From NCBI GenBank assembly GCA_009746045.1, contig RPFO01001094.1, forward strand, positions 1 to 56,138: 56,138 nt of DNA, read 5' to 3'. Below are positions 48,767 to 56,138 of this stretch, piece after piece (the first letter of the stretch is position 1; every line of letters starts with the position of its first letter). This DNA is from Mesostigma viride (lineage: Eukaryota > Streptophyta > Mesostigmatophyceae > Mesostigmatales > Mesostigmataceae). A program made the translations under genes and the position numbers. Under the pieces are notes generated by a model. It was not told the DNA's origin and did no database searches. It saw only the letters and a list, made by a program, of their open reading frames with translations.

Positions 48767-49237
48767 ATGGCGACGGCGCTTGCGGACAAGATCCGTATGA
48801 CGGACGAGGGGAAGGTTTCGGCCCTGGACGTGATAAAGCTGTTGTGCTTCACGGGGGAGGACGGCCAGCCCCGGCCGTACGCGGACCTGAAGGCCCGCAA
48901 GTGCTGGAACAAGTACGTGAAGAACGACACGGACATCCCCTCCCGGTGCGCGTACCACGTGTTTCCGGGCGACGCGCAGGACATGAGGACGCCCGTGGGG
49001 GGGCGCGACGTGATGATCGAGATGGCGATGGTCCTCCCCGGTTCCCGCGCGGCCAGTTTCCGCGATCGCGTGACCGACCTGATGTTCCGTTACGCGTTCG
49101 GCGACCCGGCGCTCATAGAGGACCTCCAGAGCCGAGCGGACTCCAAGTTGCTGACGAAGCTTGCGACGGGGTACGACAGGGACGAGGATCCCCGGGCTCG
49201 CCTGAACGACTTCCTTTCCTACGTGCTCCAGGGCTAG
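48767..49237 (+). CDS. BRO/KilA-like domain protein, short form
   Basis: The 156-residue protein has only the N-terminal domain of the family: ADKIRMTDEGKVSALDVIKL, then VFPGDAQDMRTPVGGRDVMI and VLPGSRAASFRDRVTDLMFR. The C-terminal region of the longer copies is absent. It could compete with the longer paralogues for DNA sites or dimerise with them; both are inferred. The frame shows no break. The 3' end is followed by a T/A-rich tract at 49,277-49,294 between convergent genes. Confidence 0.65.
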   Translation: MATALADKIRMTDEGKVSALDVIKLLCFTGEDGQPRPYADLKARKCWNKYVKNDTDIPSRCAYHVFPGDAQDMRTPVGGRDVMIEMAMVLPGSRAASFRDRVTDLMFRYAFGDPALIEDLQSRADSKLLTKLATGYDRDEDPRARLNDFLSYVLQG

Positions 49238-49292
49238 GATGCATTCGTTCAAATCGTCACATGATTGTTATGAATTGTTATTATTATTATTA

Positions 49293-50276
49293 TTACGAAT
49301 CGAAAATGAACACGGTCTTTTCCGACTGGGCGGACACGACCCGCTTGTTTATCCTCAGCTGACCATTGACGACCACAAACTTGTAGCGGACGTCGCCCGC
49401 CCCCAATTCGACGCTGTCCGCCTCCACGCCAAACCTGCCCGTCCCGGGCTTCACCACCATGTCGAGGGAGGCGGACGTGGAGAGCGCGATGCCCGCCGGG
49501 TCGTCCTTGCGGGCTATCTCCAGCCACGCGTCCGGGGGCGGCAGAGGCCCTCCGGGGAGGAACTTGAACGACGACTGGGAGTGGGCGACGACGGCCCTGC
49601 CGCTCAATCGCAGCTGGTCGCCCGATTCCAGGGACAGGTCCGCGTTTGGGGTGCTGGCCACCCGCGCCCGCGTGGCGCTGGAGCCCGTCTGGGCGTATTG
49701 CGCGTTCTGATGCACCCCCACGGTCAGCCAGGCGGGGTCCTGGAGGCCCGACGCGGCGTTCAGGTGCTTTCCCCATACCCTGATGGCGTCTCCCCCCTCG
49801 GCCGCCGTCCCGTCCCCCTTGTAGGCGTGCAGCTCGCCCAGGGTGACGACGCGCCCGTGGCGTCCTCCGGGATCTGCGACAGGGAGCACGTTGTTGCCGG
49901 CGAGCACGAGGTCGTGGGTGGTCGCTCTGATCAGCGAGTGCTTGTCTGGCGCGGGGGTCGTGTTGTCGGCGATGCCGGCGAGTCTCGGGTCCTCGGCGGG
50001 CAGGGGCTCCGTTTGGAAGCCTTCCAGGCTGACCCCGACGATGGACGTGGACGAAATGTTGCCGTCCTTGGACCGGGTGCTGGGCTGGGAGGAGATCACT
50101 ATGGAGCCCCCCTGCGAGCCGTTCGGGTTGACGGCCTGCAGCACGGTGTTGGTCCCATCCCGCAAGACCTTGATCGTTCCTGACGGCGCCCCGTTGTCGG
50201 CGGATGACCCGATCTCACGAGCCGCGACGGCTCGGAAAAAGATCCTTCCGGTGGCCAGGCCGACATTGGGCGGCAT
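49293..50276 (-). CDS. Fibre-like virion protein
   Basis: The 327-residue protein is strand-rich and serine/glycine rich: TIKVLRDGTNTVLQAVNPNG, then NADLSLESGDQLRLSGRAVV and VKPGTGRFGVEADSVELGAG. Near the C-terminus is VRYKFVVVNGQLRINKRVVS. The alternating strands and GDQ/GAG turns are like phage tail fibres and the fibre-like proteins of prasinoviruses. No enzymatic motif was found. It lies directly upstream of the bigger fibre-like gene and is on the same strand, so a structural gene cluster is plausible. Confidence 0.6.
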   Translation of the reverse strand: MPPNVGLATGRIFFRAVAAREIGSSADNGAPSGTIKVLRDGTNTVLQAVNPNGSQGGSIVISSQPSTRSKDGNISSTSIVGVSLEGFQTEPLPAEDPRLAGIADNTTPAPDKHSLIRATTHDLVLAGNNVLPVADPGGRHGRVVTLGELHAYKGDGTAAEGGDAIRVWGKHLNAASGLQDPAWLTVGVHQNAQYAQTGSSATRARVASTPNADLSLESGDQLRLSGRAVVAHSQSSFKFLPGGPLPPPDAWLEIARKDDPAGIALSTSASLDMVVKPGTGRFGVEADSVELGAGDVRYKFVVVNGQLRINKRVVSAQSEKTVFIFDS

Positions 50277-50448
50277 GTTCGCTGGGTCTCGCGCGGGTTT
50301 ACATAGACCCCGAGCTAATTATTTGGCCGCGTTACACGCGCTCTGAACCAGCAGTGGGGAATGGGGACACGTACGGCAGTTGGGATTATTTTTTAATTCA
50401 TAAAATGACGCAAACAAAACCGACTCGAAGCAGGGCGCTTTAGACGGC

Positions 50449-53420
50449 CTAGGGCTTGTTGTACAGCTCCAGGACGACGTCCGCCGAGGCGGAGCCCCCG
50501 AGCGATCCGATGGCGTTGTTGTTGGAGTCGTTGACGGGCGCGGGGTTCCCCAGCACGAGGTCGCCGGAGTTGGATCCCTCGGCCTTGACGATCTGCAGAC
50601 TCTCGTTGTCTGCGATCCTGAATCCGTAGGTGACCCTCAGCGGGCCCGCGTCGTACTCGGTGCTGTACCTGTAGAGCTGGGTGTTCTCCACCTGCGCGTC
50701 GGTCATGCCGGAGGTGTTGACGACGCGCCAGCTCTTGTACGCGACGTTGAAGGCGGTGCCGGAGGTGTAGACGGTGCGGGAGCCCAGGAAGAGCCCGCGC
50801 TTGGCCTGGGTCGCGTTCATGGCGATGAGAGGGGGCGAGGCGAGGCTGGAGTTGTCGCTGATGTTCTTCCACCCTGCGAAACTGGAGGTCTTGAGCGCGC
50901 CGTTGACGTAGAGGCGCGGGCCGAGCGTGGGGTGCAGCTGGAGGCCGATCACGACCTCGCGCGCGCCGACCAGCGGGACGGTGCTGGCGTTGTACGCGGC
51001 CCCGGTGGCCATGAGGATGCGTCCGCCCTGCCACACCCAGACGGATACGTTGGCGGCGGTGGAGGTGTCTCCCACGGCCATCAGCTCGCACATGTTGACG
51101 GGGGACGCGATGCTGGCGGAAACGCTGAGCGGGTTCCCGCCGGTGGCGGACAGCAGGGAGGCGTCGACGGGCTTGACGATGCCGGTGAAGAGGAGGTCGT
51201 ATTGGGAGGAGGGGCTGATGCCCCCGTCGGCGAAGTAGTAGGACTTGAGGCGGTTGGTGGTGCCGTACAGCGTCTGGAAGTACCCATTGACGTGCGAGGG
51301 GCGACGAGGCTGGGGTCCCCGGAGCAGTCGTAGGCCATGGTTACGGTGTCGGTGGGGCTCCTCGCGGGGACGCTGCGGAAACGCCCGCTGGTGGGTCCGG
51401 TGTACGCGCTCAGGGCCCACATGTGGGGCTCGGTGGTTCCGTTGCCGGCGTCCGCGGGTAGCGCCGACAGCTTGACGTTGGATCCGGGCGCCTTCCTGAG
51501 GTCAGTGGCGATGGTGCGGGAGAGCATGAGCTGGCCTCCCTGGATGTGCCAGTAGGATCCGGTGTGGTCGCCGAGTTCCTGCTGCACGTTGTTCTTCCAC
51601 GCGATGGCGCGGCTGCAGGCGATCCCGCTGACGGCCCCGTCGCCCTGCACGGCCAGCCCGGCGCCGTCGGCGTTGGCGTTGGTGGGGGCGGTGGGGATGG
51701 ACTCGACGCGCACGTCGTCGATCTCGATGGCGCCGGTCAGAACGCCCCCCCGAAGTAGACCTTGGCTGGCGAGGGGATGTCCGCGGCGAAGGCGGTGGCG
51801 GCCGTGTACCCGCTCATGTTGAGGGACACGGGGACGCCGTTCGCGAACATCTGGAAGGTCGAGTTGTCGGCGGAGTACTTCAGTCTCCTGAAGAGGATGC
51901 GGTTCTTCTGGTTCGGCGTGATGACGACGTAGCTGGAGGCCCGCGAAACGCCCGCGACAGACACTTGGACCCAGCCGCTGCTGGTGACCGCCAGCCTGAT
52001 CCGCTGGCCAGGCCAGGCTGGAGTCGCAGAAGCGGAACACGGTGAGCGCCGCGGCTCCCGCCTTGATGTTGAAGCCGATCTGGTACGACCCGGTGAGTGC
52101 GCTGCCGATGTCCGCCTCGGCGGAGGACGCGCTTCCGTTGGCAGGCAGCGTGAGGACACCGTTGGCGATGGTGGCGTTGGTGAGGGTCATGCTGAGGGAG
52201 GCTTGGGTGTCGACGGGCGAGTCGCCGTTGAAGGCCCAGCTGGCGAGGGTCGCGGTGTCGGTGTTGGCGAGGGAGACGATCTTCTCGGTGACGGCCACGT
52301 TGGTGGTGACGGCGTTGACGGTGGTGAGCTGTCCGTCGACCTCGAGGTTTCCCATGACCTTGACGAGGCCGGTGGCGGGGGCGATGGTGAGGTCTCCCGC
52401 GGCGGTAGAGAGCTTACCGCTGAGGACGAGGTCCTTCTTGACGGCGATGTCGGAGGCGGCGGAGAGCTCGAGCGTGGGGTTGGTGGTGGAGATGGCGGAG
52501 TCCACGAACTTGACCTGCTCGACGGCGACGCTGCTGCCGGACACGGTGGTGTCGCCGGTGATCCACAGGTTGCCGCCCGTGGACGCGGCGGTGGACTTCT
52601 TGCCCCGGATGGTGACGGCGTCTGTGGCGTAGGCGTGGTTTCCGCGGGTGGCGGAGGTGGAGGCGACGGCCGAGTTCTCGAGGGCGGTGGACTGCACGAC
52701 GATCTGGGAGGCGGGGTCCACGCCGGCGGAGGCGGCGCTGGGGGCCATGGTGATGGCGGCGCCGGCGTTGATCTTGACCTCTCCGGACGCGACCCTGTCG
52801 GCGGACAGTCTCAGCTGTGCGTCCGACCGGAGCTCCATGTCGACGTCCTCGGAGTCGACGACGCCCCTCCACGCGGTGGCTCCGTTTCCGAACTTGCCTG
52901 CGTTGTAGAGGAGACCGAGCTTGACCTCCTTGTTCTCGGGTCCGTTCTCACCGCGCACGGACACGGGCAGGGGGAACGTGCCATTGGAGGCGAGGATGGC
53001 GGGCTGGTGGGCTACGAATTTGCAGTCCTGGACGATGACCTCGTTCGCGGTGGTCAGGCCCTCGAGCACGAGGTTGTTGGAGGTCGACTTGACGACGCTG
53101 TTGAGCGGGATGGTGGTGACGGAGTTCTTGGTGTAGTTTCCCTTTGCGAAATCGAGGTTCGCGGTGGTGAAGGTGCCGAGCACGTCGAGGTTTCCGTGCA
53201 CGACCACGTTGTTCTGGCTGACGCCGGCGTCGAGGGGCGGCAGGGTGGACGACTCCCAGTCGTTGAAGTTGGCGGTGTTGGGCACGAGGTGGATCTTGGA
53301 CTTGGCGGACATGACGATGACATCCGTGGCCGCTTCCCCGGAGCAGATCTGGTCGGTGGACAGCTGGCTGAGCTTGCCGGTCCCGAGATCGGAGAAGGCC
53401 ATGGTCTGAACGGATGCCAT
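50449..53420 (-). CDS. Large fibre/adhesin-like virion protein with three frame breaks
   Basis: The start at 53,420 gives ASVQTMAFSDLGTGKLSQLS. Repeated strands follow with VVHGNLDVLGTFTTANLD and MGNLEVDGQLTTVNAVTTNV near residue 385, the 'xGNLxVxGxxT' motif of tail fibres. Next comes a lectin-like part (ADNSTFQMFANGVPVSLNMS; then NGYFQTLYGTTNRLKSYYFA; and LGPRLYVNGALKTSSFAGWK), as in LamG-like folds. The frames change at about 52,008, 51,750 (C7) and 51,298 (C4). All three need to be repaired to give about 990 residues. A long fibre with lectin-like domains suggests host attachment, an inference. Confidence 0.65.
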
Positions 53421-53522
53421 GCTGGGGGGTATGTACTCAAGTGGGATTGGGAAAAATTTTTGCTCGCCGGAAACGCACTTTATTGACACTGTGGTTAGTT
53501 AGCATGGTATTAGACTGTCGGG

Positions 53523-53960
53523 CTACATCGCGGATGGCTGGATCATCCCGGGCATGATCATGCCGGGGGAGCGGGTGACATCGGCGGCCACATTGGCGAG
53601 AAGGGGCGGATTCTTGTACCAGTACGCGTAGGCCAGCACGCCGGCTATCAGGACCCCCGCGAACAGGAAGATGACGCCGCCGTTCCGCGACTCCTCCTTC
53701 GCAATCTCCCTCATCTTCATCTCGAACAAGGCCTGCTGCCTGGCCATCCTCTGCGCCTGGTCGGGCGCCGCTGGCCTTCGCGCCATAGCGGACGGAGGGG
53801 GCGGGAACGCCTGCGAGGGGACGTTGATGGGCTCCCTCTCCATCTCCGCGGGGGTGGTGGCGTACTGCCGCTCTTCCTGTCCGCTCGCCGCGCCCGCCGA
53901 CTCTTCGTCGGCGATGGGCGAGTACGAGAACGCTTTTCCGAGAGGCGCGCCTCCGCTCAT
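53523..53960 (-). CDS. Single-pass membrane protein with proline-rich ectodomain
   Basis: The protein has 145 residues. The first part is polar and disordered (SPIADEESAGAASGQEERQY). Then a charged helix with QALFEMKMREIAKEESRNGG precedes one membrane segment, GVIFLFAGVLIAGVLAYAYW, near residue 110. The C-terminus is short. It may be a virion membrane protein; membrane proteins of this layout are common in NCLDV structural clusters. The next gene to the left on the same strand is the fibre-like gene. Confidence 0.6.
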   Translation of the reverse strand: MSGGAPLGKAFSYSPIADEESAGAASGQEERQYATTPAEMEREPINVPSQAFPPPPSAMARRPAAPDQAQRMARQQALFEMKMREIAKEESRNGGVIFLFAGVLIAGVLAYAYWYKNPPLLANVAADVTRSPGMIMPGMIQPSAM

Positions 53961-54008
53961 GGTGTCCGTGTACCAAGGGCGCCGATTTTCCGCGCCCCGT
54001 AAACGAAT

Positions 54009-54655
54009 CTAGCTGTCCGCGTACTCCTCTACGTTGTCGGCCGCCACGGCCAGCCTCTTGGCGACGACGGCCTTCTTCTTGACGGAGAACACGGGCACGA
54101 CGAAGGACTTGTACACGCGCTCCAGGTACCTCTCGATGTAGTGGCTGTCCGGCCGTACGGGGTCGTCGTCGGACGCGGTCCACGCGGAGAGGACGCGCAG
54201 GAACTTGATCATGGCCTTGATCTCCTCGTTCTCCAGCGACGGGTAGAGGGTGGCGGAGAAGTACTTGTCGAACGCCTCCTTGTTTTCGCAGGTCATGAGC
54301 ACGGGCAGCATGCGTTCGATGACGCGGAGGGCCTTGCGCGCGTGGTTGCTGATGCTCTGTTCCGCGTTCTTCCACCCGTCCAGGATCATGGAGACGCCCG
54401 CCTTGACGTCCTCGGGCAGCCCCGCCTGCGCGCGGATGTGCATGAGACACACGACCTCGAGGTCGCTGACGGCCCCCTCCATGGATCCCGTCTCGAGGGC
54501 GGACGCGAGGCGCACGATGAGCGCCCGCAGAACGGTCCTGCATTCGTCCGCGCTCTCCCCAGGATGGACTGCGCGGTGCTGATCATGGAGGGGGGGAAGG
54601 ACCACTTGTGCATGACGCCCTTGATCCGCACCCTAACGTCCATGTCTCGTGGCAT
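54009..54655 (-). CDS. Helical protein of unknown role, frameshift near 54,558
   Basis: The first 33 residues (PRDMDVRVRIKGVMHKWSFP and SMISTAQSILG) run from the ATG at 54,655. At a G/C4 run (about 54,557-54,560) one base is missing, and the next frame continues ESADECRTVLRALIVRLASA and goes to 54,009. The rest is all helical, with KEAFDKYFSATLYPSLENEE and DSHYIERYLERVYKSFVVPV as typical segments. I recognise no family. It may form a helical virion core or assembly protein. The upstream DNA has the A-rich motif GCGAAAAAGTCGCC. Confidence 0.55.
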
Positions 54656-54731
54656 TAGCGGCGACTTTTTCGCCCCGCCGAACGCGGCCGGCCAAAAAAA
54701 AATATGACCCAGTATTGACGAGACGCGATCG

Positions 54732-55130
54732 ATGGGAGCCTTCTTGCAAGATTGGTGGAGACTGTCCATGTTCGGCCTGTTGGCCGCCCTCGCGCACACG
54801 CTGGCAACGGCGGTGCGCATGCGGAGGGAGCGGTTCCGGCTGAAGAGGTACGTCGCCTCCATGGTGTCGATCCAATGGGCGCTGGCCCTGGGGGGCTTTG
54901 CGTACGTGCTGTACAGGAACTTCTCGGTCGGGGCCTACTACGGCAACAGCACGCCGATGAAGCTGCTGAAGGGCTTTTTCACGTCCGGCGGGGCGGGCGG
55001 TTCGTACCTCGTGGTGATGATGGCGGTGTCCGCGCACCTCGCCAAGGAGAGCATGGACAAGGTGGTGGAGGCGACGACGGCGGAGCTCGCGACGAGTGTC
55101 GCTACGGCCACCGCGACGGCCCCTTCGTGA
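54732..55130 (+). CDS. Multi-pass small membrane protein
   Basis: Residues 11-30 (LSMFGLLAALAHTLATAVRM) and 46-62 (IQWALALGGFAYVLYRN) are membrane segments, with a third weak one near 93-110 (SYLVVMMAVSAHLAKES). The C-terminus is threonine/alanine rich. A run of nine A residues preceded by GGCCGGCC lies at about 54,694-54,703, 28 bp upstream, as an A-rich promoter candidate. It shares the region of small membrane proteins with its convergent neighbour, with stops one base apart. Confidence 0.55.
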   Translation: MGAFLQDWWRLSMFGLLAALAHTLATAVRMRRERFRLKRYVASMVSIQWALALGGFAYVLYRNFSVGAYYGNSTPMKLLKGFFTSGGAGGSYLVVMMAVSAHLAKESMDKVVEATTAELATSVATATATAPS

Positions 55131-55131
55131 T

Positions 55132-55323
55132 TTAGAGGTTGGGCACTAGCAGCATCCAGAACAGCGCGAGGGCGGCGGACTGGAACCCGAACGACACCCA
55201 GAACTTCTTCTCCTTCAGGGGCTTGGCGAGGCCGCCTCCCGCGGAGTGCGCGGCGGCCATGGCGATGGACATGTGGAGGGTCAGGACCTTGACGACGTCG
55301 AGCATGAGCGGGGTCAGAGACAT
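55132..55323 (-). CDS. Small two-pass membrane protein
   Basis: The 63-residue protein has a first segment LMLDVVKVLTLHMSIAMAAA and a second WVSFGFQSAALALFWMLLVP, joined by a short basic loop (KPLKEKKF). The start at 55,323 follows A-rich CCGAAAAAAAATCTGTGG (minus strand, 55,345-55,360). This length and layout recall small virion membrane proteins of NCLDVs but are not specific. Confidence 0.6.
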   Translation of the reverse strand: MSLTPLMLDVVKVLTLHMSIAMAAAHSAGGGLAKPLKEKKFWVSFGFQSAALALFWMLLVPNL

Positions 55324-55413
55324 GGTCGGTGTATACGAACTGCCACAGATTTTTTTTCGGCTACGCCACCTTTTATTTATAGTGCATGTTTGTATACCGC
55401 TCAGCGCCCGAAA

Positions 55414-55935
55414 ATGTCCGCGATCCAGGCGTTCAACAGCATGATGCACTCCTTCTTCAGCGAGCTGGCGATGGCCTACCCCGACGAGAAGCGGATCCGC
55501 GGTCTCATATCCGGGTTCGAGCTCGCGTGCAAGTCCAACGCCAAGCTGCCCCTGCAGAGGTACATGGAGGCTGTGGCGCCCCACATGGAGGGGATCATGG
55601 CCAAGGACGAGTCCGTGTTCGCCGAGTTCAAGGACGTGCCCTACCTGAGGGAGGTGAACTTCGAGGAGCGGTGGAAGGGGTCGCCCGAGGGCACCAAGGC
55701 GGCCATCTGGCAGTACCTGCAGACCCTGGCCATCCTGGGCATCGGCGTGCAGGAGATCCCGCCGGAAATCCTGAAGCAGGCGGAGAGCATGGCCGCGGGG
55801 TTCGCGAGCGAGATCGCGTCGAGCGACACCCCCGAGCTGGCCTGCTTCGAGCTGATTCAGAAGATGATGGCGGAGGGCGCGGACCTGGGCGAGGCGGAAC
55901 TGGCGGCGGCCGGGGGACTGGCGATGCTGGAGTAG
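55414..55935 (+). CDS. NCLDV-type conserved helical protein of 173 residues
   Basis: The frame SAIQAFNSMMHSFFSELAMA followed by YPDEKRIRGLISGFELACKS and EGTKAAIWQYLQTLAILGIG looks like a protein group known across algal NCLDVs, in which a short FF.EL...YP start and a TK.AIW.YLQTL motif are kept. I rely on memory of the pattern for this. The ATG at 55,414 is the first ATG of the frame. A TTTATTTATAGTG box lies 40 bp upstream. The C-terminus is alanine/glutamate rich. It is likely to be a virion or late protein. Confidence 0.6.
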   Translation: MSAIQAFNSMMHSFFSELAMAYPDEKRIRGLISGFELACKSNAKLPLQRYMEAVAPHMEGIMAKDESVFAEFKDVPYLREVNFEERWKGSPEGTKAAIWQYLQTLAILGIGVQEIPPEILKQAESMAAGFASEIASSDTPELACFELIQKMMAEGADLGEAELAAAGGLAMLE

Positions 55936-55960
55936 AGCGGCGGCCGGCAAAAAATGTGCG

Positions 55961-56138
55961 ATGGAGTTGTACTCGATGGAGTTCCTCGACGCGTACACGG
56001 AGGGCATAGCGGAGGACCTGCTCTCGTTCTGGCCGGTCGCGCCCGGGATCCCCGCCCGCGAGCGGTTTCTGGCCGCGAAGAGGTTCGGCATCTACGTGGC
56101 CGTCCTGGGAGGGCGCCTGGGCCAAAATCGTTTCTCGG
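55961..56138 (+). CDS. Unknown protein, cut by the window edge
   Basis: From the ATG at 55,961 the frame reads ELYSMEFLDAYTEGIAEDLL and RFLAAKRFGIYVAVLGGRLG to the edge, 59 residues. The A-rich motif GGCAAAAAATGTGCG lies 4-15 bases upstream. The ATG inside that motif (55,954) leads to another frame that is less protein-like. Not enough is present to name it. Confidence 0.5.
   Translation, partial: MELYSMEFLDAYTEGIAEDLLSFWPVAPGIPARERFLAAKRFGIYVAVLGGRLGQNRFS

Larger units (their letters stand above)
11628..56138. mobile_element. Endogenous giant-virus (NCLDV-like) region, right end outside the window
   Basis: From 11,628 the DNA becomes GC-rich and gene-dense. Genes are short, alternate in strand and have small gaps. 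Families recognisable here include BRO/KilA-like proteins, a KilA-N protein, zinc-module proteins, HNH nucleases, a DUF5767-like protein and fibre-like proteins, a set typical of NCLDVs. No capsid, DNA polymerase B or packaging ATPase is in the window, so the family cannot be set. The left edge abuts a cut host minisatellite. A 6.9-kb host-type transposon lies inside at 39,572-46,484. An alternative, a chimeric contig joining host and free virus DNA, is not excluded at 11,628, but the internal transposon argues for residence in a eukaryotic nucleus. Confidence 0.75.

Noticed and set aside
51984-53486. A 500-codon frame on the plus strand rich in glycine, valine and aspartate
   Set aside because: Antisense shadow of the fibre-like gene; its low-complexity composition follows from the GC-rich codons of the other strand.
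11628-56138. NCLDV hallmark genes (capsid, DNA polymerase B, packaging ATPase, VLTF3)
   Set aside because: I looked for them and found none in the window, so I did not assign a viral family.
1-56138. tRNA and rRNA genes
   Set aside because: No cloverleaf or conserved rRNA stretch was noticed on reading; a covariance search was not possible here.

Overview
The window joins two kinds of DNA. Positions 1 to about 11,627 look like a eukaryotic, probably algal, chromosome. The base composition is mixed, there are long minisatellites, a decayed non-LTR retrotransposon and a DDE-type transposase, and I see no cellular housekeeping gene. From about 11,628 to the right edge the DNA is GC-rich and densely packed with short genes on both strands. 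Families typical of nucleocytoplasmic large DNA viruses (NCLDVs) occur here: BRO/KilA-like DNA-binding proteins, a KilA-N protein, many proteins opening with a C-x-C-x-CxxH zinc module, HNH nucleases, a DUF5767-like protein, a U-box-like protein and fibre-like virion proteins. I read it as an endogenous giant-virus genome, or one end of it, in an algal chromosome. The host style (very long tetranucleotide and minisatellite arrays) would suit a prasinophyte-type green alga, but the host cannot be named from this sequence. Capsid, DNA polymerase and packaging ATPase genes are not in the window, so the viral family is open.

Layout. 1-11,627: host repeats and transposon remains, ending in a 70-bp minisatellite cut off in mid-unit. 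11,628-15,798: a 4.17-kb near-perfect palindrome with no spacer at its centre (13,713/13,714), each arm carrying one HNH-type gene. It resembles a replicated or fused hairpin telomere with a 2.1-kb terminal repeat. 15,799-37,170: viral accessory region rich in zinc-module proteins, BRO-like paralogues, nucleases and small repeats, including one gene with a probable spliceosomal intron. 37,176-39,568: DUF5767-like gene and an SR/GS-rich protein gene. 39,572-46,484: a 6.9-kb transposable element with 32-bp inverted ends and a 3-bp CAG target duplication, inserted in codon 16-17 of the SR/GS-rich gene. It is full of host-style repeats. 46,485-56,138: viral region with fibre-like structural genes, small membrane proteins and more BRO-like genes.

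How the parts fit. The right part (37-39 kb and 48-56 kb) looks like virion morphogenesis and structure. The middle part looks like an accessory arsenal of DNA-binding and ubiquitin-related proteins (F-box-like, U-box-like, RING-like) that could act on the host. Many genes have an AT-rich box touching or just before the start codon. At least eight genes are broken by what looks like one missing base in a C or G run, which points to homopolymer undercalling in the assembly rather than true decay. The insertion of a host-type transposon into a viral gene, by contrast, is hard evidence that the viral DNA has resided in a nucleus with active transposons.
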